Assembly (NCBI GenBank): GCA_963638365.1
Contig: CAVHRK010000129.1
Location: 1 to 64,000, forward strand
DNA from: Suilimivivens sp963638365
GTDB taxonomy: Bacteria > Bacillota > Clostridia > Lachnospirales > Lachnospiraceae
Direction: 5' to 3'
DNA: 64,000 bases
The notes beneath the pieces were generated by a model. That model made no database searches. It had not been told where the DNA came from and saw nothing but the letters and a program-made list of their open reading frames with translations. Positions 42,549-51,646 of the stretch are shown in pieces. Made by a program: the position numbers and the translations under genes. Each line of letters starts with the position of its first letter. The stretch's first letter is position 1.

Positions 42549-44201
42549 TTATGCCTTAGGTAAGACATAGGAACTCTTTAATGATACTACACGGTTAAAT
42601 ACCGGCTTTCCTTCCGTGGAATCTTTATAGTCCACACAGAAGAAGCCCTGTCTTACGAACTGGAAGCTTTCATATGCCTTTGCATCTGCAAGCACCGGCT
42701 CTACATAGCAATTCTCCAACGTGGTAAGAGAATTGGGATTGAGATTCAGACTTCCGTCCTCCTCATTGTATACGCCCTTTTCCTCGTCAATGATGTTCTC
42801 ATATAAACGTACGGTAGCTTTCACCGCTTCCTTCGCAGATACCCAGTGAATGGTTCCCTTGACCTTACGGTCTGCATTACCACCCTTGGTAGCCGGATCA
42901 TAGGTACAATGTACTTCGATCACATTGCCGTCCGCATCCTTCACACAGCCGGTACAGGTTACAAAGTATGCATTCATCAGACGTACTTCATTTCCGGGGA
43001 AAAGACGGAAATACTTCTTCGGCGGCTCTTCCATGAAATCTTCACGCTCGATATATAATTCTCTGCCAAAAGGTACTTTACGGCTTCCTAAGGATTCATT
43101 TTCAAGGTTGTTTGCGATCTCCAGCCATTCCGTCTGATCTTCCGGATAATTGTCAATGACAAGCTTTACCGGATCCAGAACGGCCATCACACGGGGGCGC
43201 TTCAATTTCAGGTCCTCACGGATACAGTACTCCAGCATCGCATAATCAGCAGAAGCATTCGCCTTGGAAACACCACACAGCTCCACGAAACGCTTAATGG
43301 ATTCCGGTGTAAAGCCTCTGCGGCGAAGAGCTGCAATGGATACCAGTCTCGGATCATCCCATCCGTCCACAATGCCCTCTTCCACGAGTTTCTTGATGTA
43401 GCGCTTTCCGGTAACCACATTTGTCAGATACATCTTTGCAAACTCAATCTGCTTGGGCGGATGAGGATACTCCAGTTCACGTACCACCCAGTCATATAGA
43501 GGCCTATGATCCTCAAATTCCAGTGTACAGATGGAATGGGTAATTCCTTCAATCGCATCCTCGATCGGATGGGCGAAGTCATACATGGGATAAATGCACC
43601 AACGGTCTCCGGTGTTGTGATGCGTCATATGAGCCACACGATAGATAATCGGATCTCTCATGTTCATATTGGGAGATGCCATATCAATCTTCGCACGAAG
43701 AGTCTTCTCGCCATCAGCATATTCGCCATTCTTCATCTTCTCGAATAAGGCAAGGTTCTCCTCCACGCTGCGGTTCCGGCTGGGATCTTCCTTACCGGGC
43801 TCTGTAAGCGTTCCACGGTATTCTCTCATTTCGTCAGCGGTCAGATCGGACACATAAGCCTTTCCCTTCCAGATCAGCTTCACAGCACCCTCGTACATCT
43901 GGTCAAAGTAGTTGGATGCAAAGAACAGACGATCCTCCCAGTCTGCGCCAAGCCACTTGATATCTGCAAGAATGGATTCCACGAATTCCGATTTTTCTTT
44001 CGTCGGATTCGTATCGTCAAACCGCATGTTAAATTTGCCGCCGTATTCCTGTGCCAGGCCGTAGTTTAATAAGATACTCTTCGCGTGTCCGATATGAAGA
44101 TATCCGTTCGGTTCCGGCGGAAATCGGGTGTGCACGGTATCGTATACGCCTTCCGCTAAATCTTTGTCAATGATCTGTTCAATAAAATTCTTGGATTCCA
44201 T
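42549..44201 (-). CDS. glnS: Glutamine--tRNA ligase
   Basis: 550 residues, normal bacterial GlnRS length. The class I motif HIGH is at residues 36-39 ('YLHIGHAKSI'), preceded by 'RFPPEPNG'. The KMSKS loop is the variant 'NVVTGKRYIKKLVEEGIVDGWDDPRL' (quoted in part), with the GlnRS-specific 'GWDDPRL'. The C-terminal anticodon-binding beta barrels are present ('EREDFMEEPPKKYFRLFPGNEVRL' region). It charges tRNA-Gln directly. GAGGAGG precedes the ATG. Notably gatCAB is also in this window. Confidence 0.96.
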   Translation of the reverse strand: MESKNFIEQIIDKDLAEGVYDTVHTRFPPEPNGYLHIGHAKSILLNYGLAQEYGGKFNMRFDDTNPTKEKSEFVESILADIKWLGADWEDRLFFASNYFDQMYEGAVKLIWKGKAYVSDLTADEMREYRGTLTEPGKEDPSRNRSVEENLALFEKMKNGEYADGEKTLRAKIDMASPNMNMRDPIIYRVAHMTHHNTGDRWCIYPMYDFAHPIEDAIEGITHSICTLEFEDHRPLYDWVVRELEYPHPPKQIEFAKMYLTNVVTGKRYIKKLVEEGIVDGWDDPRLVSIAALRRRGFTPESIKRFVELCGVSKANASADYAMLEYCIREDLKLKRPRVMAVLDPVKLVIDNYPEDQTEWLEIANNLENESLGSRKVPFGRELYIEREDFMEEPPKKYFRLFPGNEVRLMNAYFVTCTGCVKDADGNVIEVHCTYDPATKGGNADRKVKGTIHWVSAKEAVKATVRLYENIIDEEKGVYNEEDGSLNLNPNSLTTLENCYVEPVLADAKAYESFQFVRQGFFCVDYKDSTEGKPVFNRVVSLKSSYVLPKA

Positions 44202-44239
44202 TCTTTTTCCTCCTCATTGATCCTTACTGCCATGCCCTC

Positions 44240-46981
44240 CTATGAGGTCATCTTCGGCAGATATTTTTCTTCAAACTGCTTTCTTGGCATCGGGCGGTCG
44301 AAATAATAGCCCTGCACCAGATCTACACACATATTCTTTAAGATATCAAACTGTACCTTGGTTTCCACGCCTTCCGCACAAAGGTTTACCCCGAGTGCCT
44401 CGGCAAGCTCTCCTACCATCCGCACAAAGGACTTCGCATAAGAGTCCTTATCCAGATCCTTGATAAAGCTCTGATCCACCTTGATGACATCAAACGGAAT
44501 CTCCCGGATGTGGTTTAAGGACGAATATCCTGTTCCAAAGTCATCCAGTGCAATCCGCACACCAAGATCCTTGATCTTTGCTAAAATCTTCTTCATACGA
44601 TCCATATCATCAATGGCAAGGCTCTCTGTTACCTCCAGTGTCAAATTGTGCGGCGAAAGTCCGGTATCCTTTAATGCATTCTGTACAATCTCCACAATAT
44701 CCGTCTGCAGGAGCTGTACCACCGAAAGATTCACGTTCACGCGATGATTCGGATAGCCGTGCGTATTCCAGCTATGACAGATCTTACAGGACTCATATAA
44801 CACATAGTTGCCGATCGGATTAATCAGCCCCAGATACTCTGCGAGTGGAATGAACTCCGAAGGCGGAATAAATCCAAGTTCCGAGCAGTTCCAGCGGATT
44901 AACGCCTCCGCACCGGTACATGAGAAGCCTTCTTTCGTAATATCTACGATCGGCTGGAAATAAATCTCAAATTCCTTAAAACTGTCCGCCGTTGCCTCAC
45001 GCATATTCTTTTCCATGTCAAGCCGCTTTCCGGATCTTGCCGCAAAGCATTCCTCATAATATGCAATCCGGTTCTTGCCGCCCTTCTTGGCCTCATACAT
45101 GGCAATATCCGCCATCTTAATGAGATCATGCACGTTGGCATCCTCTCCCGGGAATTCCACAATTCCCATACTCATGGTACAGTAATAATCAGAACCCCGC
45201 AAAAACCACGGCTTTAAGAAAATATCTTTAATATTGGTAATAATCTGCTCCCGCTTTTCATAAACTGCCGGTGAGAGAATAATTACAAACTCATCCCCAC
45301 CCATACGGTAACAGGTGTCCTCAATGCCTTCAATCCGCTGCAGGCTGTGGGAAATGGCTTTTAACAGGACATCACCATACTGATGCCCCAGTCCATCATT
45401 GATATGCTTAAAATCGTCCAGATCAAGGTACAGCAGTAATCCCTTATCTTTCGTCCGCTTCGCAAGATCCACGAACTTCGCAAGATCACGTTCACAGCAC
45501 ATCCGGTTATACAAGCCGGTAAGGAAATCGGTATACGCCTGCTGTTCAATCTTTCTCTGATAAATTTTCTTATCGGTAATATCATAGAGCGCGCACAGAA
45601 GTACCGGACTTCCGTCTACCCACGGCATTCTGGTATAGTACAGATCATACCAGCGGTCTCTTTTGGTATAGTAAATCTCACAGACTCCCTTGTCACTTTC
45701 AATACTGTGCTCAAAAATGTCCTGAATCATCTGCCTCTTTAATTCCAGCTCAAAGGTCCGCCTCATATTACTGTTTGCAAACAGGATCTTCCCCGTGTTG
45801 AGATCTCTGACATAAACAGCGCTTCCGACATTATCCAGAATTCTTTCTAAGGATGCATACGAGCTTGCCAGTGAATTCTTCTGAATCCGGCGTGTCAGAA
45901 TACTCTGGAGAATCTTCACTGAGTCATTGATGAATTTCACTTCCTCGATCTGCCATACCCGGCTGCCACTGCAGTCCCCGAAGCATACATACATGCCCGG
46001 TGTATGATTGACCATTACCGGAATCACAATAGCTGCCTTAAGTCCGATTGCTTCCATTTCCTTCCGTTCCTGTGCACTTGCAAGGGAACTTCCGGACAAT
46101 ACAACGGTTTTGTCCGTTTTCAAAATTTCCGGTAGCTGAAAACTTCCATCCTGCGGAATCTGAACAGTACTAATCCCTTTTCCCCAGAATGCAACAACCT
46201 CTACCCGTTCCGGCTCCTGTTTGATCTTATAAACGGCTCCCCCGGAAATACATAGGAACCGTGACACGATCTCAATAAGGTTCGTAATCACTGTTTCGAT
46301 GGCATCTTCACTCTCAAGTAACTGCACCACATCGGTAAGTGCCTCTGTCCGGTGAAGACTCACGCTCATCTCCTTTTCCGAACTGCGGCTCCTGCGGCAT
46401 TCCGCCTGCGCTGTCATAATGGACATCCGGTATCCAAGCAATACATTGGTAAAGTCACGCAGCGCATCCACCGCATGAATAAACTGCGCCTCCGTAAGTA
46501 TCGTCTTGAATCCTTCAAGCGGAGGGTTTTCATAATCTCCGGTATCATATCCATCCACTAAAACACCATAAGCCAGCCAATTCAAGACCGGTTTTCCCTG
46601 CAGTTTGGCAGAAATGACTGCCACCCGCAGATTGGGATACGCCGTTGTCTCAATTGCCTGGTCTTCTAATGTACTTTCGGATACTCGGAGCAGCATATCC
46701 TGATACTGCTCCGCATCAATCATCTGTTCAATTATTGCGGTTTCATCCGCCTTCCCGCTAAAGGAAGTAAGCTGGACACCTTTGCCATCCAAACAGCACA
46801 GAAACACATTTGCCACATCACTGAAATGCTTCTGCCATTTTTCCAATTGTTTTTCATCTATAAAGGACTGCACAATGGCTGCTGCATCCTGCCCTAAAAT
46901 ATTCTCATCATAATTACTCACTGATAAAGAACCCCCTGCTTCCCATAAAGCCCTGGGATAGTATAGTTCTATTCTATTCAT
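44240..46981 (-). CDS. GAF/PAS-GGDEF-EAL cyclic-di-GMP signalling protein
   Basis: 913 residues. The N-terminal third is a sensor of unclear type, followed by a GAF-like domain (about 205-375) and a PAS-like domain (about 375-480). GGDEF (about 490-645) keeps the intact motif 'CYRMGGDEFVII'. EAL (about 665-905) keeps 'GAEALIRW', 'NLTLEVTES', 'ALDDFGTGYSSL' and 'CAEGVET'. Both catalytic domains therefore look competent. The frame overlaps guaB by 8 bp (ATGAATAG) without a good ribosome binding site; a GTG at 46921 preceded by GGGGG is an alternative start. Cytoplasmic, no membrane helix seen. Confidence 0.92.
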   Translation of the reverse strand: MNRIELYYPRALWEAGGSLSVSNYDENILGQDAAAIVQSFIDEKQLEKWQKHFSDVANVFLCCLDGKGVQLTSFSGKADETAIIEQMIDAEQYQDMLLRVSESTLEDQAIETTAYPNLRVAVISAKLQGKPVLNWLAYGVLVDGYDTGDYENPPLEGFKTILTEAQFIHAVDALRDFTNVLLGYRMSIMTAQAECRRSRSSEKEMSVSLHRTEALTDVVQLLESEDAIETVITNLIEIVSRFLCISGGAVYKIKQEPERVEVVAFWGKGISTVQIPQDGSFQLPEILKTDKTVVLSGSSLASAQERKEMEAIGLKAAIVIPVMVNHTPGMYVCFGDCSGSRVWQIEEVKFINDSVKILQSILTRRIQKNSLASSYASLERILDNVGSAVYVRDLNTGKILFANSNMRRTFELELKRQMIQDIFEHSIESDKGVCEIYYTKRDRWYDLYYTRMPWVDGSPVLLCALYDITDKKIYQRKIEQQAYTDFLTGLYNRMCCERDLAKFVDLAKRTKDKGLLLYLDLDDFKHINDGLGHQYGDVLLKAISHSLQRIEGIEDTCYRMGGDEFVIILSPAVYEKREQIITNIKDIFLKPWFLRGSDYYCTMSMGIVEFPGEDANVHDLIKMADIAMYEAKKGGKNRIAYYEECFAARSGKRLDMEKNMREATADSFKEFEIYFQPIVDITKEGFSCTGAEALIRWNCSELGFIPPSEFIPLAEYLGLINPIGNYVLYESCKICHSWNTHGYPNHRVNVNLSVVQLLQTDIVEIVQNALKDTGLSPHNLTLEVTESLAIDDMDRMKKILAKIKDLGVRIALDDFGTGYSSLNHIREIPFDVIKVDQSFIKDLDKDSYAKSFVRMVGELAEALGVNLCAEGVETKVQFDILKNMCVDLVQGYYFDRPMPRKQFEEKYLPKMTS

Positions 46982-48428
46982 CTACGCTGTAGTTTGGTGC
47001 TTCTTTCGTAATATGAATATCATGAGGATGGCTTTCCTTTAAGGATGCCGCAGAAATCTTCACAAATCTGCCGTTCTCCTTAAGTTCCTCAATGGTTCTG
47101 GTTCCACAATATCCCATACCAGAACGAAGTCCGCCCATAAGCTGGAATACCGTATCCTCTACGGTTCCCTTATAAGCAACACGGCCTTCTACGCCTTCCG
47201 GTACAAGCTTCTTGGCATTTTCCTGGAAATAACGGTCCTTGCTGCCGTTTTCCATGGCAGCAATGGATCCCATGCCACGATATACCTTGTATTTACGTCC
47301 CTGATATAATTCAAAGGTTCCGGGACTTTCATCGCATCCTGCGAAAATACTTCCCATCATACATACATTTCCGCCTGCGGCAATCGCCTTGGTCATATCT
47401 CCGGAATACTTAATACCACCGTCTGCAATGATCGGAATACCGTACTCCCTGGCAACCGCATAAGCATCCATAATTGCAGAAATCTGCGGCACACCGATAC
47501 CTGCGACAATACGTGTGGTACAGATGGAACCGGGACCGATACCAACCTTAACGGCATCAGCGCCTGCTTCAATTAATGCTCTGGTTCCTTCTCCGGTTGC
47601 CACATTACCTGCGATAACCTGCACATCGGGATACGCTTCCTTAATCATGCGCACACAACGCAATACATTCTCGGAATGTCCATGTGCGCAATCCAGAACA
47701 ACCACATCAACCTTTGCTTTCACAAGCTCGCTGACACGGTCTAAGACATTCGCAGTAATACCAACGGCTGCACCACAAAGAAGACGTCCCTGATCGTCCT
47801 TTGCGGACAACGGATACTTGATCGTCTTCTCAATATCCTTAATGGTAATAAGTCCCTTTAAATTAAAATCTGCGTCCACGATCGGAAGCTTTTCCTTACG
47901 CGCCTTGGCAAGAATCTTCTTAGCGTCTTCGAGTGTAATTCCTTCCGGTGCGGTAATCAGTCCTTCGGATGTCATGGATTCCTTGATCTTCTTTGTAAAG
48001 TCTGTTTCAAACTTCAGATCACGGTTCGTAATGATACCAACCAGTTTACGTCCCTCTGTAATCGGCACACCGGATATACGGAACTTCGCCATTAATGCAT
48101 CCGCATCTGCCAGTGTGTGTTCCGGGGACAGGGAAAACGGATCTGTGATGACTCCATTCTCGGATCTCTTCACCTTATCTACTTCCTCTGCCTGTGCCTC
48201 AATCGACATATTCTTGTGGATAATACCGATTCCACCCTGTCTTGCCATGGCAATCGCCATACGATGCTCTGTTACGGTATCCATGCCGGCACTCATCATC
48301 GGAATGTTGAGTTTGATCTTCTTTGTCAGCCATGTTGTTAAATCGACCTCATTTGGAACCACCTGGGAATAGGCTGGAACCAAAAGCACATCATCAAAGG
48401 TAATGCCTTCGCCAATAATCTGACCCAT
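46974..48428 (-). CDS. guaB: IMP dehydrogenase
   Basis: 484 residues. It oxidises IMP to XMP, the committed step of GTP synthesis. 'EGITFDDVLLVPAYSQV' opens the barrel, two CBS domains lie at about 95-205, and the active-site loop 'VGIGPGSICTTRIVAGIGVPQ' (part) contains the catalytic Cys near 305, followed by 'IADGGIKYSGDMTKAIAAGG' and the flap with 'YRGMGSIAAM'. AGGAGGAG precedes the ATG. It overlaps the downstream GGDEF/EAL gene, so GTP supply and c-di-GMP turnover share a transcript. Confidence 0.97.
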   Translation of the reverse strand: MGQIIGEGITFDDVLLVPAYSQVVPNEVDLTTWLTKKIKLNIPMMSAGMDTVTEHRMAIAMARQGGIGIIHKNMSIEAQAEEVDKVKRSENGVITDPFSLSPEHTLADADALMAKFRISGVPITEGRKLVGIITNRDLKFETDFTKKIKESMTSEGLITAPEGITLEDAKKILAKARKEKLPIVDADFNLKGLITIKDIEKTIKYPLSAKDDQGRLLCGAAVGITANVLDRVSELVKAKVDVVVLDCAHGHSENVLRCVRMIKEAYPDVQVIAGNVATGEGTRALIEAGADAVKVGIGPGSICTTRIVAGIGVPQISAIMDAYAVAREYGIPIIADGGIKYSGDMTKAIAAGGNVCMMGSIFAGCDESPGTFELYQGRKYKVYRGMGSIAAMENGSKDRYFQENAKKLVPEGVEGRVAYKGTVEDTVFQLMGGLRSGMGYCGTRTIEELKENGRFVKISAASLKESHPHDIHITKEAPNYSVDE

Positions 48429-48483
48429 TTTCTCTCCTCCTAGTTTGTAATTTCTGTTTCTAATACATTATCTGCGTTTATAT

Positions 48484-48984
48484 TTAATCCATAAACACCT
48501 TACGGGGTGCTATGAATTGAATCGCCTTCACCATTTCCTGATTCGGCTCGAAAATCACCTTCTGCTTTCCATCATAATAGAATACATAACGGTGATCCGG
48601 CTGCTGCTCCTCGCCGCTGCTGTAATCCACGGCCTTGTCCTGACGGTTCTTATAGTTATCCAAATGATATGATTTGATCGGTGCCATGACTTCCATTTTG
48701 CCCATATCAAAAGTTGCTACTTTTTTACGTCTGCTCTTGGCAAGCACCTTGTCCACCGTCAGTTCTTTATCTACATAGAGATATTCATATTCCACATCGG
48801 AATTCATGGAAACAAAATAAGCCCCCACGCCAATCACAATTGCTACAATAAAAAGTACCATATTAAAAGCAACCATGGCAAGCAGACCGATCATTACCGT
48901 AAGAATAATCAATAGCATTTTTAAAAATTTCATTGCAACAGATGTCTTTCTTTTAACCATCCATTCTACATAAGTATCGTTCAT
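48484..48984 (-). CDS. DUF6106-like small membrane protein
   Basis: 166 residues. Two adjacent membrane segments (about 20-60: 'FLKMLLIILTVMIGLLAMVAFNMVLFIVAIVIGVGAYF', part) are followed by a cytoplasmic domain with 'YEYLYVDKELTVDKVLAKSRRKKVATFDM' and 'YVFYYDGKQKVIFEPNQEMVKAI'. It resembles DUF6106 of Lachnospiraceae; function unknown. I start at MNDTYVEW (48984), because GGAGG lies seven bases before that ATG; an in-frame GTG at 48990 is too close. It heads the guaB operon, 55 bp upstream of guaB. Confidence 0.8.
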   Translation of the reverse strand: MNDTYVEWMVKRKTSVAMKFLKMLLIILTVMIGLLAMVAFNMVLFIVAIVIGVGAYFVSMNSDVEYEYLYVDKELTVDKVLAKSRRKKVATFDMGKMEVMAPIKSYHLDNYKNRQDKAVDYSSGEEQQPDHRYVFYYDGKQKVIFEPNQEMVKAIQFIAPRKVFMD

Positions 48985-49081
48985 TTCCACGCCTCCGGAT
49001 TTTCAAACATTTCACCATTTCAGAAATGAATCTTCTGCATCTCTTTCTGACCCCAGACACATTCCTGAATAGTTACTCTAA

Positions 49082-49110
49082 ATAATAGTATATTTTCGTG
49101 AAACTTGCAA
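49082..49110 (-). promoter_or_regulatory. SigA promoter of the DUF6106-guaB operon
   Basis: Minus strand TTGCAA (49110-49105), 17-bp spacer, TATTAT (49087-49082), about 98 bp before the start codon and 30 bp from the repeat element. Confidence 0.6.
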
Positions 49111-49139
49111 GAGATCATTTTTGTCTGACCGTTCAGAAT

Positions 49140-49281
49140 TCAGCCATGCCATTCATAAGTTGCCGGACAAGCCGGCAACTTATTTCATGTCGGGCATCCG
49201 CCCTATAGAAACGATAGTACAGGATGAACTTTGTGAGCAAGCTCCCACGGTCATCCTGTACCATCGCTTCTGCATGGCTGA
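49140..49281. mobile_element. MITE-like structured repeat, copy B
   Basis: Inverted ends TCAGCCATGC (49140-49149) and GCATGGCTGA (49272-49281). Inside are AAGTTGCCGG/CCGGCAACTT around five bases, CGGGC/GCCC, and a long stem GATAGTACAGGATGA/TCATCCTGTACCATC around GTGAGCAAGCTCCCAC. Conserved blocks match copies A and C exactly, while the long-stem sequence differs and still pairs. It lies between two divergent promoters. No coding capacity is credible. No target duplication is recognisable here. Confidence 0.8.
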
Positions 49282-49311
49282 TTGTTTACACAAATTTAAT
49301 AATTGGGAACA

Positions 49312-49341
49312 TTGACTTCTGTCTGTAATCTGGATTAAGAT
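49312..49341 (+). promoter_or_regulatory. SigA-like promoter of the plus-strand membrane protein gene
   Basis: TTGACT (49312-49317), 18-bp spacer, TAAGAT (49336-49341), 30 bp before the ATG at 49372. Confidence 0.5.
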
Positions 49342-49371
49342 GATACAAGATGAAAAGGAGTGAACAAGTTT

Positions 49372-50229
49372 ATGTCTAATGCTCATAATAAAGACGGAAA
49401 ATACCGCGGAATCATTGATGAGATCCGCGAACAGCAGCGCAAAATGAAGGATATGACCTGGAAAGAACGCTTCGCGTACTACTGGGAATATTATAAGGTA
49501 CACACCATTGTAACGATCGTGGCCATCATTGCCATTGTCTGCACGGCCCGTACCCTTATAAATACCAAGGACTATGCTTTCTATGGCCTAATGTTAAATG
49601 CCTATTCCCTGTCTTCGGATGTCATGTCCGATACTTTCAGTGAATATGCCGGAATTGACACCAATACCTATGACTGTTTCATGGATACCACTTCCACACT
49701 GACCTACGAAAATCCTACGGAATTCGATATGGCAACCATGCAGCGGATTGTTGCTGTCGTACAGACGAAAGAGCTCGATGCCGTGATCTTCGATTCCCAG
49801 TGCTTTGACCAGTATGCCGTCAACCAGATCTTCTATGATCTGCGTGAGATACTGACTCCGGAACAGATTAAGAAGTACGAACCCTACTTTTATTATGTAG
49901 ATATGGATATTGTCCGTGCCCAGGAAGATGAGGATGTCATCGTTGATACCGATGCCATTGCTGCCAAAGGAAACCTGACCCTCGAAGAAATCCATGAACT
50001 TGCGGCTACCCGTATGGATCCTTCCACTATGGGCGATCCGGTTCCCGTAGGAATCGTCATGACGGATTCGCCTTTCGCCACAGAGTCGCATTCCTACGAT
50101 GATCTGGTGCCGGTATTCGGAATCTCCGTAACCACCCAGCGTCTCGATACGGCCCTGCAGTTCCTCGATTACCTGTGGGACGATACAATTGATTTTAGTC
50201 TCACACACGACGAGGCCACCGCATATTAG
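49372..50229 (+). CDS. Membrane-anchored extracytoplasmic protein, unknown function
   Basis: 285 residues, family not recognised. A cytoplasmic stub rich in K, R and E ('RGIIDEIREQQRKMKDMTWKERFAYYWEYYK', part) precedes one membrane segment ('VHTIVTIVAIIAIVCTARTLI', about 45-65). The rest, about 220 residues, is acidic and probably outside; 'VVQTKELDAVIFDSQCFDQYA' and 'VGIVMTDSPFA' recall periplasmic-binding-like strands. I use the ATG at 49372, with AAGGAG 11 bases upstream; the in-frame GTG at 49360 overlaps that site. It ends at a strong terminator. Confidence 0.75.
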   Translation: MSNAHNKDGKYRGIIDEIREQQRKMKDMTWKERFAYYWEYYKVHTIVTIVAIIAIVCTARTLINTKDYAFYGLMLNAYSLSSDVMSDTFSEYAGIDTNTYDCFMDTTSTLTYENPTEFDMATMQRIVAVVQTKELDAVIFDSQCFDQYAVNQIFYDLREILTPEQIKKYEPYFYYVDMDIVRAQEDEDVIVDTDAIAAKGNLTLEEIHELAATRMDPSTMGDPVPVGIVMTDSPFATESHSYDDLVPVFGISVTTQRLDTALQFLDYLWDDTIDFSLTHDEATAY

Positions 50230-50240
50230 CGAGAATTTAA

Positions 50241-50280
50241 AACAGTTACCTGACGGAACCTTTCCGCACAGGTAACTGTT
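50241..50280. terminator. Bidirectional terminator
   Basis: AACAGTTACCTG (50241-50252) pairs with CAGGTAACTGTT (50269-50280), with an inner CGGAA/TTCCG stem. Six T residues follow on the plus strand; AAAA precedes it, giving a short T run on the minus strand for the aspartokinase operon. Confidence 0.85.
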
Positions 50281-50305
50281 TTTTATTTCCCACTCTAAAT
50301 ATTTT

Positions 50306-51625
50306 CTACAATCTCGCCAATACAAAGATATCATAAATCGCCTTAATGGCAGTTTCAAAGTCCTCATTTGCCACACCGATAATGATGTTCAACTCGCTGG
50401 AGCCCTGATCGATCATCTTAACATTGACATTCGCATGAGCCAGTGCGGAGAAAATTCTTCCTGCGGTTCCTCTCGTGGATTTCATGCCCCGTCCAACGAC
50501 TGCAATCAGCGCCAGATCGGCTTCGATATCGATGCTGTCCGGTTCTGCCAGACGATGAATGGCTGAAACAACCTTCTGCTCCTTATCCATGAATTCATCC
50601 TGATGAACAAATACGGTCATTGTATCGATACCCGACGGTACATGCTCAAAGGAAATTCCATAATCCTCAAACGCCTGTAACACCTTGCGTCCGAATCCAA
50701 TCTCCGAATTCATCATTGCCTTATCAATGTTTACTGCGCAGAAGCCCTTCTTACCGGCAATACCGGTGACCACATATTTACACTTCTGACAGGTGCTTTC
50801 CACAATCCAGGTGCCTTCATCCTGCGGACGGTTGGTATTCCGGATATTGATCGGAATGCCCTCACGGCGTACCGGGAAAATGGCATCCTCATGGAGTACG
50901 CTTGCGCCCATGTAAGACAACTCACGGAGCTCGCGATAGGTAATGGTATCAATTCCTTCCGGATTCTCGATAATTCTGGGATCCGCAATCAGGAATCCTG
51001 AAACATCCGTCCAGTTCTCATAGACATCGGCCTTGACCGCTCTTGCCACGATGGATCCGGTAATATCGGAGCCTCCTCTGGAAAAGGTTTTTACAGTTCC
51101 ATCCGCATAAGCTCCATAGAAGCCCGGAATCACCGCATTTTCTACATCCTTCAGGCGTTCCCTTAAAATATCATTGGTGATTTCTGAAGCAAAATCCCCA
51201 TTTTCATCAAAACGGATCACTTCTGCTGCATCAATAAACGGAAAGCCAAGATAATCTGCCATAATAATACCATTCAGATACTCGCCTCTGGAAGCGGCAT
51301 AATTGGCTCCGGCTTTCTTCCTGAAGTTCTCTGCGATGGTCTGAAACTCTTCCTTTAAGGACAGCGTCAGGGAAAGACCGTCAATGATCTCCTGATAGCG
51401 TGCCTCGATGGCTTCAAGCTCCTTCTTAAAGTCCTTGTCGTTCTCTGCCAGCTCATAGCAGCCATAAAGCATATCGGTTACCTTGGTGTCCCCGGAAAAC
51501 CGCTTTCCCGGAGCGGAAGGTATAACAAAACGCCGCTCTTTATCTGCATGGATGATGTCGCCGACCTTACGGAACTGCTCCGCACTCGCCAACGAACTTC
51601 CTCCGAATTTTACTACCTTTTTCAT
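50306..51625 (-). CDS. Aspartate kinase
   Basis: 439 residues. It phosphorylates aspartate, the first step toward Lys, Thr and Met. 'MKKVVKFGGSSLASAEQF' is the kinase start, 'FSRGGSDITGSIVARAV' lies in the nucleotide-binding region, and 'WTDVSGFLIADPRI' is characteristic. Two ACT domains occupy about 295-439 ('IDIEADLALIAVVGRGMKS', 'NVKMIDQGSSELNIIIGV'), implying feedback control. It is the last gene of the ACT-hom-ApgM-ask group, 21 bp after the ApgM-like gene. GAGGAG precedes the ATG. Confidence 0.95.
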   Translation of the reverse strand: MKKVVKFGGSSLASAEQFRKVGDIIHADKERRFVIPSAPGKRFSGDTKVTDMLYGCYELAENDKDFKKELEAIEARYQEIIDGLSLTLSLKEEFQTIAENFRKKAGANYAASRGEYLNGIIMADYLGFPFIDAAEVIRFDENGDFASEITNDILRERLKDVENAVIPGFYGAYADGTVKTFSRGGSDITGSIVARAVKADVYENWTDVSGFLIADPRIIENPEGIDTITYRELRELSYMGASVLHEDAIFPVRREGIPINIRNTNRPQDEGTWIVESTCQKCKYVVTGIAGKKGFCAVNIDKAMMNSEIGFGRKVLQAFEDYGISFEHVPSGIDTMTVFVHQDEFMDKEQKVVSAIHRLAEPDSIDIEADLALIAVVGRGMKSTRGTAGRIFSALAHANVNVKMIDQGSSELNIIIGVANEDFETAIKAIYDIFVLARL

Positions 51626-51646
51626 AACTGCAATCTCCTCATCTGC

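Noticed and set aside
49180..49503. 107-codon minus-strand frame across repeat copy B and the start of the membrane protein gene
   Set aside because: Its sequence comes from the repeat and from the antisense of a well-supported plus-strand gene.
49594..50376. 260-codon minus-strand frame opposite the membrane protein gene
   Set aside because: It runs through a bidirectional terminator and into the aspartokinase gene end, with no ribosome binding site.
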